From Apoderus coryli (Eukaryota > Arthropoda > Insecta > Coleoptera > Attelabidae), in NCBI GenBank assembly GCA_911728435.2, contig OU452201.1, positions 4,402,001 to 4,466,000 of the forward strand: a DNA stretch of 64,000 nt, given 5' to 3'. Positions 24,046 to 38,017 of the stretch are shown piece by piece. The translations under genes and the position numbers were made by a program. The notes under the pieces are model-generated. The model saw nothing but the letters and a program-made list of their open reading frames with translations. It was not told the DNA's origin and did not search any database. Each line of letters begins with the position of its first letter. Positions within the stretch are counted from its first letter, which is position 1.

Positions 24046-26102
24046 ATGACATCTTTTAAGCGCTTAAATGCTAAAGCATATAAAAAAAGCGGCAAAGAAG
24101 TCACACCAGATAATATTTATTGGAGAAAACTAGCTGTATGTTCCCAAATACTAAGTGTATTATCAAATATCACTTGTAATATATTGTTTTTCAGGCTCCT
24201 GTTTTAGTTAAGGAATTTGGACCAATTGATAACATAGACTTTTCACCTGTAGAACCATACAACTTTGCAGTATCATGTTCTGTTCGTGTACAAGTATATA
24301 ATCCTATCACAAAAGTGGTTGTCAAGAATTTATCCCGGTTTAGAGAAAAAGCTTATGGGGCGGTTTTTCGAAATGATGGTGCTGTGTTGTGTGCTGGTGG
24401 GGAAGAAATGAATGTGAAACTGTTTGATGTTTCCTCGAAGAGTTTGCTCAGGTAAGGAGGTTTTTTGTATAGACTCCTATATTTTCAGGAAGTAGTAATA
24501 CTAACGAACTAGACCAACTTAACTTTTATACCGAAGAGTAATACTCTGTACTATGGTGATCAATTTTATGGACTTCTGAATTACACTCTATCATTATATT
24601 AAGTACCAGGAATATGGCAATAAGGAAGTTATTATTGCAATACTGCAATCTGAAAATAAAACGAAAAGGTACAACTCATTAATTAATAGAAACCAAAGGC
24701 TTTAGCAAAAATATCTGAACAATTTCTCATAAATAGTTCATGCGGAATCTTCATAATTTTATTAAAACAGAACATTCATTCAATCAGATTTGCTATACTT
24801 AGCTATAAGTGTAAGTGCATACTGTAGATTTGTTTTTCACGTGGAATCAGGATTTTTTTTTGATCGATTATTGTCAAAACCCTAATAGTCTTCAGAAGTC
24901 CATAGTGTAAGTAGCCTGATACACTAAATCTTATTATTTATATTATTCTTTAATGTTTAAGATTTGTAAATGTAGTGTTTTTTAGATTTTTCAAAGGCCA
25001 TACTGCACCAGTGCACAGGGTAGCATTTGTGCCCAACAAACCCAACATAGCCTCATTCTCCGATGACAAAACTGTAAGAATATGGGACATTCCAACCGAA
25101 GCAACCGTATTTACTGGTACAGGACATACAGATTATATTCGAGCGGGTGCGTTAAGCCCCGGCGCGCCCGATGTGATTTTAACAGGTGGTTATGACAACA
25201 TTGTTAAAATGTATGACACACGAACTGACAATGAAGTTATGTCAATGAACCATGGCAGCCCAGTTGAAGCTCTTCTGTTTTTACCATCAGGCGGCATATT
25301 TTTATCGGCAGGCGGCACGGAAATTAAAATTTGGGATGCGCTCGCAGGCGGTAAATTATTAGGCTGTATATCACAGCATCACAAAACCATAACATGTCTT
25401 AAACTAGCGTCAGATAATAAACGTATAATTTCCGGTAGTCTTGACAGACATGTTAAAATCTATGATATTAATACATATAAAGTTGTGCATACGTTCGATT
25501 ATCCAAACGGTGTTTTAAGTGTTGGTGTTTCAAAAAATGATGATACTTTAGTAGCTGGATTAGTAGATGGTGTTATTTCTATTAGAAGAAGCGAAAATTC
25601 AAACGTTGTTAAGAAAACAGATAAAAAACTACCATCTTATCACTACGCCTCACATAAATATACAAAACAAGCCGATGAAGTTGTGCAAAATTTTAAACCG
25701 GATAAAGAATGTGTTTATGATAAGCATTTACGTAAATTTCAGTTCACTAAAGCACTGATGAGCGTTTTACGGACGTATATAGCAACAAAACATCCAGAAA
25801 AAACTGTGGCTTTGCTAATGGAGTTAATTCGAAGAAGAGCGTTATCAAACGCTATTTGCGGCTTAGATGAGAAGTATATAAGACTTCTAGTTAGGTTTTT
25901 TGTTCAAAATCTAACTGATATTAGATTTAGTAAGGTTGTGTCAGATAGCATAGATATTTTTTTGGATGTTGTTGAAAATATCAAATATTTAAGCGAATCT
26001 GCGGCAAAATTGTCGCAGATTTTAAAAGCAGAAATATTATTTTCGCAAGATTTGGCATCATTGCAGGGCATGATGCATACCCTGTTAAACAGTCAACAAT
26101 AA
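24046..26102 (+). CDS. Utp15: UTP15, small-subunit processome WD40 protein
   Basis: Part of the t-UTP/UtpA module that acts on nascent pre-rRNA in the nucleolus. Exons 24046-24135, 24195-24451 and 24986-26102; 487 residues against about 518 in human. The opening YWRKL, EFGPIDNIDFSP, a WD40 propeller (KGHTAPVHRVAF, DDKTVRIWDIP, GHTDYIRAG, GGYDNIVKMYD, SGSLDRHVKIYD) and the UTP15 C-terminal helical domain (HLRKFQFTKAL, LMELIRRRALSNAICGLDE) are all present. The start codon is the first methionine in an open exon, followed by the expected KxxxxY pattern. It lies head to head with mtm about 990 bp away. Confidence 0.95.
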
Positions 26103-29100
26103 ATGGTTAAGATTAGTACATGTAGCAGTATTTTTTTTGTCAATAATTTTGATTAAGTTGCCTCCCTACTCCCTAGCGCCCTGGACTTAATAATTTTGAT
26201 CTAGTTAGGGCCATATAAGCCCCCTATTTCTAGCAACAACGCTGCCAAATTTAAAAGAAATATATATTGGTACAGGACGTAATGTTTATAAAAAAAATTT
26301 TATGTTCAATCTTACTTAATGTTTATGGCAGGTGGCATAATTATTATGCTTAAGAGAATACAGAAATTTTGAATTGCCAGTACACGTCTTGATGATAATT
26401 TAAAAACGATTGCGTAAACCTGGCATTACGCTGATGCTGTACTTATTTTTTATACCTACCTATTCAATGTAATTGTCAAGTAAATTACTAGATATCCTAT
26501 GCTATACCTACCTACGCGAAAAAAGTTTTTTTCCATTAGACTATTTTAACCATTCTACAGGATAGCCAACTTTTTTTTTTGGAAGCTGTTGAGATAGTTA
26601 TTACTTATTTTCGGAAATATGTAGCCTAGAAAAAAGATGAATCAAACCAAATTCACCAGTGTGTAACCTTGCTCGATTATTAAAAATCTTTTCATTCTAC
26701 CAAACTTGGATTGTTTGTTTTTCAGTTATGCTACTATTCAACTAACTTCTTTGTTTATATGAAGTCTTCGTCTTAGAATCGCTCAAATTCCTCTCAAAAT
26801 TAGTTAGTTAGGTTAGAGATGGGATGTTTTCGATCAGGTCCAATGGTTTATTATTCTCCAGCTCCCTTTCTGAACGTTCTCATAGTAATAGATATGTATT
26901 ACTTTGTCAAGTCAAATAATTATGATGGTCTCACATTCAAATTACTTAGGTAATAAAGGAATATTATCATTATTAAATATTAGAATCATATCACAAAATG
27001 AGGAAAAAGTGGCTGATGTTTGAAGTCAATTTATGAATTAATTATTTATTGTTTTGGCCTCAAAATACCTCATTACCTAATACCATCCTTGACCTTTAAA
27101 ACCCTATTCAAATTTTTGCTACCAGACACGTATTAGTGGAGATTTCCATCCACAAAAACATGTTTGTAAATTTGAAAAAATTTTCCATGTTTGAACTCGA
27201 TTTATGAGTTAGTGGAGATTTCCATGCGCAAAAATATGTCTGCAAATTGATTGTATTAGAATCCCCCGCTTAAACAATGTTTTATCGTCGACAAATATTA
27301 TTTGTATGATGATAACCATCGTCAAAATTCTTTATGGTAGCCCTCGAGTTTTTTATATACCTATCTACGCCACCACTCAAAAATCATCTGTACATTATTA
27401 TACATATTTGAGAAATCTAAAACTAAGGGTACGTTTATGTTAGAGCTGCGTGATAAAAGATAAGAGCTGTGCTCACCTATATGAAGTGTTTATTTTGGAG
27501 CTTTGCCAAACAGAGTGGATTTCTACTTTGCGAGTTGTAAGGTTCTAAAAAGATTTTTAATGAACCAGTGAGAAGAAGAAAAATTGTTAAATTCCAATGC
27601 GGTTAAATACTATATTTATAAAAATCCCACAATGCAGGCCTCACGAAAATTTCAGTTATTAAAATATCTCGATCCATTAATGATACAAGTGCTGCGCTTA
27701 AAGCAAAGAAAATAAACAATTCAGTTATAGGCGCCCTTGTCATCGCGTCATAACTCGTTGCTTCACTATAACACCTGCATACAAAGAACGGCTGGCTAGT
27801 ATAGTCGCTCTTATCGTTTATCACAGCTCCAACATAAATGTACCTGCCCTGAGACCAAAAGTGATCAACTTCTATTTCTATAAACAAGTTTTTCAATTAA
27901 TAAATGACCAAATATGTATGTATCACTTTTGATAAATAATGAAAGCAACAGCTAACTAAAATGTGTCCGCTCTGTATATGAGAAACAACAGACTGTATGT
28001 CACCAAAAGCAAAAGCCCCCACAGCAAGCTGTATAATATTAACGACAGGTACCTATTATATAGATATTTTTCTCGGAATCTAAACCGACGAGGAAAAAGG
28101 CATGTGTTTCAAAAGTGCTGCTTGTGCGGCAAGGTCATCATTTGTTTTGTTTAGGTATAAGTACACAGCGTTAATTTATAGATTTCGTAACTCTACCTGG
28201 ATTTTTTAACCTACATTGTACCTATAACTGCCTATATTGTAGGTATACGTATTTATCATTTCTTCGAATTGTGTTTATCGGCAGATTAATAGTTATTTTT
28301 CTTTTTCAGCTAAAATTCTCCACATCTAGTACCTACCTATTTATTGTCTTTATTTGCTTTGTTATAATGCTCTATTTTTTATAATAAGAAAATAATTAAA
28401 AATCACTGATAGTTTTTTATGGTCATTCTTCCGAATACAAATTGTTATAATAATAAAACCAAGTAGGATCTTTGCACGACACCAGAAGTAACCACTATAT
28501 AGACCTACAGGGAATGTCATTAATTCAAACAACCTGAGATCTGCCAGTCAACTACCTTTCCAAGAAATGCAACTATGAACGTTACGAACGAGGAACCGGA
28601 GCATAATACCAGAGATTATTTATTCTATGATAATACTAATAGGTAATACCATTTTGTGAACCTGATAACCCGTCCTCTAAAGCTAGATAAGAACGGAATC
28701 TGTAACTCCAATGCACAATTCAGCTTGGGCACTTAATTATGAAGCTAAAAAGTCCAAGAGGGTTGCGGTCAACTCATACTAGAAAAAAGCTGTTGTGATG
28801 AATTGATTAAATTGAATAATTTGCATTATTATCGGGTTTTATTTGAATTTACTGTTATTATCCTTACAGGTAGGTATATATTCAACTCTGTATCGACATC
28901 CGATAACAAAGTTTCCTTAAAATTCACACTAAGGGCATCCTTAGCCGATGTCAATGAAATGATGGCAAAAACCAAGTTTTGAACTTGAATCAATGTGGGG
29001 TGTTTAGGCTTGAGAAACTTATTTTCGGTCCCTATTGTTTTTAGTGGCCATCGGCGTATACGCGGAATTTTTCTAAGGGTTAAACTTGAAGAAACAAATC

Positions 29101-30726
29101 CTAAGCAAATATAAATAGGTACCCCACTCTTCAAACAACGTTATTAGTAACAAACGTAACAAGAAATAGCAGAAACTTTCAACGTAGGTAATTAATTTGT
29201 GTTAATAATTCTCATATTTCTAATAATCTCGGATATCTATCTCAGAAAATAAAAACAGGCTTGATACTAAATGTTGTACTTGTATATTGTTATTAAAATT
29301 GTCCAAGTTTTATTGACAATGACAATAGAACATAAAATTGGCTTTTATGCGTGAATAAAATAAATAAGTCTATCATCACCTGATAACTGCCTCAATTAGA
29401 AATCACACCGTATAATTATTACTTAAAAATAATTATAGGTACCTGATCCGATATACAGTAGGTACATATACAAATAATGTTGCCAAAGATCATGTGTGTG
29501 CGAGATCTTTATGTATCATTTCTATTTTTAGTCGTCAAATAGCAAAAAAGCATATAATAATAAAACGCCAAGATAGCAAGAAATAATAAAACTCGTCATA
29601 TATTATGATTTTTATAAATAATATATTGTTTATAAAATTTGTTTTATTGTGTTCTGTATAAAAGGAGTTATTATACATTTTCTAATCTTATTTATATATA
29701 AATAATAAAAAATTAGACCTCAAAAATGTTGCCTGATATTTAAAATATTCATCAGAATTATTAATAAAAATTTATATACAATGTCATAAAAATATAATAT
29801 AAATAATATATACATTATTTTTACTAATTTTAAATAAATCACAATAATTACATCATTGCAACATTTAATAAATAAAATTTGGCAGTCATTTATTTAGTTA
29901 AATATATGGTGATATGGCATATTATATTATAATAAGTATTTTATGTTAAGGAAGACGTTTTTAACTTTACAAATATATTTGGTACATTAAATAAACAGCT
30001 GCCGACAATATAAGAAATTCCGAATAATCTGCTAATAGGTAATTTATTTTTTAAATAAATAATACCTTTAATATTGAATATTATTAGTTTACTTTCGAAT
30101 GAAATATTGCTTATTGTTTATGTGAAAAGTAGGTAGAAACAGAAAAGTTATACCAATTCCTTGTAATAGCAGATTCTTATTCGCATAGGTAAATTCCTGT
30201 AAATATGTATTAATTATACTTAAGTATAAGTTCTTAAAAATTAGGTAATCAAATTTGATTCACTCACAATTTTTACAGTAAATAAATTACTTTTAACGAT
30301 TTAACATTTGGCACATAGGTAAATGATAAATATATGATACGAGGGTAAAATGATATTTGATATGTATTGCAGGAATCAATGTTTTTTGTTTTTGATGCCA
30401 AGATAGGTATATCAAATTTATTACACGTAAGTTGGTATCATTTCAACCTCGTATATAAATTTATAACTTAATTAATAAGTGTATATAAATTATTTGAAAT
30501 TTTTTAATATAATATGGAAAAAGGCACATAATTATGTATAATACAAGTAAATAGTAGTTTTCCTTAAAAAACTAATTAATAATTATTAGTAATCTGAGCA
30601 ATTTGTTTTTTATAATTAGCACCCAAAAATTAGGTAGGTATATAAATATTTGTGTTAATAATTACTAACTAATTAACAAGGCAACTATAATAATTATATG
30701 TACTAAAATATAAAAGTAAATAATTT
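26103..30726. other. Gene-poor region 3' of Utp15 and 3' of brinker
   Basis: AT-rich, with many short TAGGTACCTAC-like runs. Open frames at 27603-27896 and 28829-29134 (both minus) match nothing I recognise and lack supporting splice or codon evidence. The last kilobase before brinker is almost pure A+T and may include its 3' UTR. Confidence 0.5.
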
Positions 30727-31959
30727 CTACCTCACAGTGTCCACGATTTCGTTCCCTTTCATTCGCATCTCATCAGCATGCTCCATCAACCATTTGTGGA
30801 TAGGACCGCGATGCACACTACTGTCATATTTCGACGTATGCGTTTTGCTGCTATCTTGTGAACTGCTGCTGTTATAAGTTTCCACTGTTGACAATTTGAA
30901 ATCGAAATTGTAACTGTGGGAATAATAACTACTCTCATACTCGTCAGGTGTGGGATATCGTGGGTAATAGTAAGTTGATTTTGGTTGTAATTCGTGTAAT
31001 GTATATGTTTCTGTACATTTTGAATCGCAAATTATACTGTTGTTGTTATTGTTACAGTAATAATAATTTTCTGTAGAACAACATGGTGGAGTAATAGCAA
31101 ATGATGATGTCGTGTAACTAGTGATTTCTGCATTGTTATGCTCACGTTTACTATCGCCCAAATCGTCTAAATATGGTTTAAACAATTTGACGGTTTTCGA
31201 TGGTGCTACATCAACATCATCTTCAATTTTTCGCTTATGTTGATTAACAGATAGATCCCAACCATTATTTGCACAATATCGATTACGTAATTCTTCGTAT
31301 TTTTTAATGTTATTAATGGGTAGCGTTGGCGCCGCTACCGCACCAGGTGAGTTGATCCGTTCATCCGCTGCATGATCGTTATTATGCCTTTTAAACGACA
31401 AATCAATGGGTGACAAAAGAGATGGATCAGGTGAAGCGAGGGGCGAACAACTGCTTGAACCTGCCGATGAACAAATAGAATAACTCCGTCGCTCAATGGT
31501 ATGTGGGAGAACAGCGGGGTGAGACGACCAGAAATTATTACATTCGAGTGTTTTATTTGTTGTGGTGTTGCTGGCGCTTAACAATGCTACGTTGCCAGCG
31601 CATACACTGTCGTCTCGCAGTCTAGAAACGTTCAAGGCCACAGCCGCCGTTCTAGTACTATTATTATTATCGCCTTTAGCTACACTGTTCCTTAAATTCT
31701 CCTCGACTTGTAGCCATTTCTGGATCTGTCTACGGTGAATGCCGTATTTTCTAGCTGTAGCACGTTGATTACCTTTACAATCGATATCATTACGATAGGA
31801 ATTTAACACTTGCAGTTTAAAATGCGGTGAAAATATGCGTCTTGAACCCACTCCACTTTTTATATTATTACAATTATTACTGCCTTCCTGTTTAGTTTTA
31901 GGTTGTTGGCATTGTTGAATACCGCGTTTCACTATTACCGAATTCAGTCCTTGAGCCAT
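30727..31959 (-). CDS. brk: Brinker, transcriptional repressor of Dpp/BMP targets
   Basis: Sequence-specific repressor that competes with Smads; its own expression is silenced by BMP signalling. Single exon, 410 residues (the fly protein is about 700). I start at the ATG at 31959 (MAQGLNSV); the frame opens three codons earlier without an ATG. Residues about 39-85 form the brinker DNA-binding domain (SRRIFSPHFKLQVLNSYRND, CKGNQRATARKYGIHRRQIQ), closely matching the fly. Two corepressor motifs known from fly Brinker are conserved: CtBP-binding PIDLS at 184-188 and Groucho-binding FKPY at 260-263. The rest is low-complexity Ser/Asn/Tyr. Two silencer-type sites lie just upstream. Confidence 0.95.
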   Translation of the reverse strand: MAQGLNSVIVKRGIQQCQQPKTKQEGSNNCNNIKSGVGSRRIFSPHFKLQVLNSYRNDIDCKGNQRATARKYGIHRRQIQKWLQVEENLRNSVAKGDNNNSTRTAAVALNVSRLRDDSVCAGNVALLSASNTTTNKTLECNNFWSSHPAVLPHTIERRSYSICSSAGSSSCSPLASPDPSLLSPIDLSFKRHNNDHAADERINSPGAVAAPTLPINNIKKYEELRNRYCANNGWDLSVNQHKRKIEDDVDVAPSKTVKLFKPYLDDLGDSKREHNNAEITSYTTSSFAITPPCCSTENYYYCNNNNNSIICDSKCTETYTLHELQPKSTYYYPRYPTPDEYESSYYSHSYNFDFKLSTVETYNSSSSQDSSKTHTSKYDSSVHRGPIHKWLMEHADEMRMKGNEIVDTVR

Positions 31960-32201
31960 TTTTTTCAAGTTTTTAAATACACAATTGCACTAACTTTGTA
32001 AATAAAAAAACATAAAACAAAAAATTAACAAAACGCGCTTGAATCTTGTAACCACTATATCAGGCCACCATTTTTCACATAATACCGAGAGAAATCCCCA
32101 CTATAAACGCTTACGTGACTAAAAACTTTTGTGTGAATGTGTTTCGTATTAAATGTGTATACGAGACATACGCACATTTTCTATCTCCTTTTGTTCTTAC
32201 A

Positions 32202-32217
32202 CAGACAGCATGGCGCC
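32202..32217 (-). promoter_or_regulatory. Mad/Medea/Schnurri silencer element 1 of brinker
   Basis: CAGACAGCATGGCGCC on the plus strand reads GGCGCC-ATGCT-GTCTG on the brk strand, an exact fit to the published fly silencer consensus GRCGNC-N5-GTCTG, with the required 5-base spacing. It is about 240 bp upstream of the brk start codon. Function is inferred. Confidence 0.75.
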
Positions 32218-32478
32218 GCCAAAGCACGTATTGCCAAGATAACACGACGGTTGTATCCGTTTCAAAACGAGTTTAAACGCGACATTGCCACAACAGACTT
32301 TAACAAGTTCAAATATTATTTGAACAATAATTGGGTGTTAATTATATGCAAAATTTGTATTGATATATCCTAAAGTATATTAAATAAGCGAAGACTAGAG
32401 TTTATACCGTTTTCGCCATAAAATTTTTGAAATATTAATGGAATGTGTATGTTTATGGCAACGTTGCAGTCTTCGTGC

Positions 32479-32494
32479 CAGACAAGTTGTCGCC
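32479..32494 (-). promoter_or_regulatory. Mad/Medea/Schnurri silencer element 2 of brinker
   Basis: CAGACAAGTTGTCGCC reads GGCGAC-AACTT-GTCTG on the brk strand: a second exact match in the same orientation, 277 bp from the first. A looser version at 32510 (CAGACATAGCGTCTCT) fails at two consensus positions. Confidence 0.75.
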
Positions 32495-33024
32495 AGGCGA
32501 AGGTAAGGCCAGACATAGCGTCTCTTGAGTGTCTTTCTTTTTCATTCATTTATGTCATCTATTGCCCGAATGGTACGTGGGATTATGTACAAAAAGAAAA
32601 TAAAGAAGTATATAATATACATAAAAAATATAAATAGGTAGAAGCAAACTATAGGATCATTATAATATATATGTAATCTGAGAGATATCCTTGTTTGTTG
32701 AAAGCGGAAATTCTACCAATTCTTTTAAATACATATCTGCTTAAAAGAAACCAAAACCAATTGACTATCTTTGTAACTTTGTCATTACGATGATTAAATT
32801 ATATCTACACTTTTATTGATCAAGAACTTTGTTCACAATTGCATTTTGGTTTGTTCATGTTTTTGTCACCTGTCTTCAATTTTCAACTCTATAATCAAAC
32901 GAACATGATAAGTATCTACATTAGTGGGATCTTCGTAAATGAGAAAAAGTCGGTTATATTTTTTGATGATCAAAAAAACTTCGCTTCGAAATAAAGAAAA
33001 ATCCGGAGATATCCGCAAAAAATG
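32495..33024. other. brinker upstream flank
   Basis: No gene seen. AT-rich apart from the short GC-richer stretch around the silencer sites. It ends at the Copia insertion. Confidence 0.5.
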
Positions 33025-33211
33025 TGTTGGAATATGGAATCACCCAATCCACTCACGTCACATTGTTACAAATACAATAATAGATTGTCAAATAAATTAA
33101 TAGATTGTCAAGTTAGTTTTTTTAAATAGTTCTCGTTAATAAAAGTTAATATCTAGTTTTATAGTTGTATATAATTTGTAAAATATCCATAAACAAGTCT
33201 CTGCTGCATCA
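33025..33211 (+). repeat. Copia element 5' LTR
   Basis: 187 bp, TG...CA, preceded by target duplication AAATG. Confidence 0.9.
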
Positions 33212-33278
33212 GGTTATGGGCCCAGATCCAATATAAGTATAAATTCGACAAGCAAAATATCAGCAAAAATTTTTTCAA

Positions 33279-33884
33279 GTGTTTATAAATCAAAAGACTG
33301 TGAGAAATGAGAAAGCATGTTTATTAAAGAAAGCGTTATATGGGCTAAAACAAGCTGGACGCCAATGGTACAAGAAGCTTGACGAAACTTTAAAAAAATT
33401 AGGTTTTAAATCTTCAACAGCAGATCCTTGTATGTACTTATATACGAAAGGAGGAGCAAAAATAATACTCGCTGTATATGTTGATGATATATTAATTGCT
33501 TCGAAATCTATGAATGCAATTCGAGATATTAAAGAAAAATTAACTTCAACATTCAAAATGCGAGATTTGGGCGAAATTAAATATTGTTTAGGAATAGAAT
33601 TCAAAAAGGAAAGTAATGGAATTTCAATAAATCAGCGAAAGTACATTGACGAAATTTTAGAAAAATTCAATATGACAAATTGTAAAATAGCAAGTACACC
33701 AATTATACCTGGAATAAAATTAACAAAAAATTCAAATAGTGGGCAAGATTTACCATATCAAAATTTAATTGGTGCACTTATGTATTTATCTGTAGGGACC
33801 AGGCCGGATATAAGTTTTGCAGTTAGCTATTTAAGTCAATTTAATTTATGTTACGGTAGTGAACATTGGATTGCTGCATCAGGT
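33279..33884 (+). pseudogene. Copia reverse transcriptase fragment
   Basis: Reads KKALYGLKQAGRQWYKKLDE, then the catalytic YVDDILIASK, the FKMRDLGEIKYCLGIEF segment and LIGALMYLSVGTRPDISFAV, all in the usual Copia order and without stops. Sense ends at EHWIAA; from there the frame runs into LTR-end/primer-site sequence and stops. The upstream fingers domain is cut at the start. Confidence 0.88.
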
Positions 33885-33888
33885 TATG

Positions 33889-34244
33889 GGATTGGGTGAT
33901 TCCATATTCCAACACTCCTCCTCACGAACGTCACTGTGGATGAAGTCCTAACAGCGAACTTAAATACTTATGTTTCGGTCCAGATAGAGCTTTAGTAAAT
34001 ATATCAGCTTCCATATCTTCGGTTCTCCGATACATAATTTCTATACTACCACTTTCAACAGTTCCGAGAAACTGTTGAAAGTGGTAGTATAGAAATTATG
34101 TATCGGAGAACCGAAGATATGGAAGCTGATATATTTACTAAAGCTCTATCTGGACCGAAACATAAGTATTTAAGTTCGCTGTTAGGACTTCATCCACAGT
34201 GACGTTCGTGAGGAGGAGTGTTGGAATATGGAATCACCCAATCC
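33889..34244. repeat. Large palindrome inside the Copia element
   Basis: Arms of about 175 bp (33889-34063 and 34070-34244) around a 6-base centre. The right arm is the normal element end: the last pol codons (ADIFTKAL), the purine tract and the first 26 bases of the 3' LTR. The left arm is its reverse complement. Confidence 0.92.
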
Positions 34245-34405
34245 ACTCACGTCACATTGTTACAAATACAATAATAGATTGTCAAATAAATTAATAGATT
34301 GTCAAGTTAGTTTTTTTAAATAGTTCTCGTTAATAAAAGTTAATATCTAGTTTTATAGTTGTATATAATTTGTAAAATATCCATAAACAAGTCTCTGCTG
34401 CATCA
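34219..34405 (+). repeat. Copia element 3' LTR
   Basis: 187 bp, same as the 5' LTR on reading; followed by AAATG. Confidence 0.9.
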
Positions 34406-35872
34406 AAATGCAATCCAAATTCGATTTATTTTTATAAATGCTTATAATAAATTAGTCTTTCTCGTATCCACTGTTTTCCTCTAATCTAATGTTACTTTTT
34501 TAAATACGGCCCTGCTATTCCAACATCTTATCTACCAGGTCACCATTTGGGAATTTTGTTGAGGGTGACCGATATATTCTTTAAAAATGTCATATTTTGT
34601 TTTTTAATTGTTTAGATTTGTGTTTGACTAAATTAAGTTGACGTTTGGCGAACGAAACGTTGGCTGAAATTAAGATCTTTTCTTTTTATTGTCCGATACA
34701 TCGTAAATATATTTAAATATACTGTGTCCGAGAGCACAGTTAAAATAAGGAACAGTTAGTTCTCCTCGTGTCGGCACTTTTGAAGTTCATGGGTATAAAG
34801 CAATTCGCCGCGCTTATAGTATAGTATATATAGATATAGTATGTATAGTAGCGGGACCAGAAACGAGCTGGGAATGCAACGAGTCGATGCCTTTTCCAGC
34901 GTCAAGTGGACCTTCTTGTCTATAGTTAATGTTCGATGCCGATACCTACAATTTCCTTCCCCACATATTGATTTCGTAAACACAATTGGGTGCTTCCATA
35001 GTAGTTGGTTCGTACTTTCTAAATACGTATCTATCTACGATATTTACATTTTCTCATGAACCTGAACTATATGTACTCTATGTACAATATAAATTAAATA
35101 ATGAGTAACAGGAAACATAAACTCAAAGTCTGGATTGCAAAATGGACGGGAAATTCAGTCTCTGTAGTGTGGCTGAATATTTCACATGTTTTAAAATGTG
35201 TGAAACATTTTTTACGTAATTGCGATTGAAATACTATTATTTTCTGCTTGAAGGAGTTGAAAGCTGGCGGGAGTTGCAGACTCTTGTTCAGTATTGGCTT
35301 TGGTAAACAAAGATTGCTGCTTTGCATACTAATAAATCACACATAAAAACACTCGAATCAAAATACTGTTATGTGCTGGGTGTTACTTTATTTCACAAAA
35401 GACAGTTTCGCTTCCTTCGCCTTTCCTACGCAAACTGACTCGCGGTTGCGCCACTGCAATTACCACCATCTCGAAGTGATCCGAATACACTAGCCAGAAC
35501 CAAAAAACCAGGAAATTCCCAAATATTTAATTACAGGTCGCGGAATTTGCAACTAGTTTAGAAATATAGTTAAGGACAGACAAATGTAAACTGTTTTGGC
35601 CCTTGAAACATACTGGAAAAATTATTATGGCCCTAAGTCCTCAAAGTTTGGAGACCTCTGATCTATACCATAACTACTATTACAAAGACAATGCTACTAC
35701 TAATACTTTTTAGATACAGAATAAAACAAAAGATACGGCAAGAACATTATATTATTTTTCTGAATTTTAGACAACTTTTAAATATGATACACTTATTACT
35801 TACATTAAAATACAAAAAACTAACTTAAATTAAAATACCTACATACGTAATTAAAATACAAAAAAAAAGTAA
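34406..35872. other. Intergenic, Copia element to Atg5 3' end
   Basis: No recognisable gene. It includes a TATAG-rich run near 34820 and a GC-richer patch at 35400-35480 (GACTCGCGGTTGCGCCACTG) of unknown origin. Confidence 0.5.
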
Positions 35873-37162
<1,290 letters not shown>

Positions 37163-37813
37163 TACAAACTTTCAGCACCGTTATAGAGGTGTTTTCGTTT
37201 CTAATCTAAACAAAAAGTTGTTTTGACAGGCAGGAGAAAGGAGGTTAGAAACGAATTTAACCAATATATAATTTAGATTCTTCTCTTTAGGGTATTTTCA
37301 TATCAATGTTTAAAAATATATATATTATATGGCAAATAACAAAATCTAATAAAATTTGGGGTATTAGATCTCTGTAATAATACTAATAAAACACTAGGGC
37401 TTGAACAGTATACTCGAAACGAACGTTGTCCAAATCAGAGCCGAGAAAGTGAAAAGCAGTTAGGTATATTTAATGAATCAATACCGAATACAGTCGTGAC
37501 TCGTGCCTCTGGGCCGTATAATAGAGATTTTCCAAAGATGAAAACCCATTGCGGAAATGTAGATCGTAATGACCAAATGTAAATATTGTAAGACTAAAGC
37601 ATTGTCTTTATCAGGAAATGACTAGAGTAGATAATAAACTATTATTGTCTGTTTTCTGGTATTATAAGTATTATTGGAATCTTGTCATGATACACATTCA
37701 ACCAGGGTAAGTATTAAGCATAAGTATGGACCTATTTAAGTTATTAGCCTGTTGTCAGAATTGAACTACATACAGCCAGCTTCGTGAGAATTTATTTGCC
37801 CTTATAGGCAATA

Positions 37814-38017
37814 GGCGTGATCGTGATAACTCTTCTTCTCAACTCAGGCCAGCTGGGCTGACAAGACATGATCACCTCATTTCAATTTTGGTTACAAAAG
37901 GAACATAAACAGCGTAACCTAGCATTAGTTATAAAACATTTTGATCTTAATGGTAATAAAATTTCAAACAGAAACGTGCGTTTAAAACAAGTGAGTGAAA
38001 ATTGCTGATACTTCGCC
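37814..38017. mobile_element. Small inverted-repeat element, family 1
   Basis: 204 bp between the divergent Atg5 and Ddx18 genes. The ends carry the family signatures: CAGCTGGGCTGACAAGACAT then GATCACCTC on the left, and CGTGCGTTTAAAACAAGTGA then GTGAAAATTGCTGATA before CGCC on the right. Opposite orientation to the copy at 23172. The rest of 37163-38514 holds nothing I recognise. Confidence 0.65.

Larger units (their letters stand above)
33025..34405 (+). mobile_element. Rearranged, internally deleted Copia-type LTR retrotransposon
   Basis: 187-bp LTRs (33025-33211, 34219-34405; TGTTGG...GCATCA) that look identical, a 5-bp target duplication AAATG, a Copia-type internal initiator-tRNA-Met primer site GGTTATGGGCCCAG after the 5' LTR, and a purine tract GAGGAGGAG before the 3' LTR. 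Gag, protease, integrase and most of RNase H are missing; a reverse transcriptase segment (33279-33884) remains, followed by a large palindrome (33889-34244). Cannot encode its own transposition. Confidence 0.9.

Noticed and set aside
27603..27896. 97-codon minus-strand frame with hydrophobic segments
   Set aside because: No known family, no splice partners and AT-rich composition like its surroundings.
28829..29134. 101-codon minus-strand frame
   Set aside because: No motif recognised and no flanking gene structure.
32510..32525. Third CAGAC site near brinker
   Set aside because: Two bases of the GRCGNC half fail the consensus.
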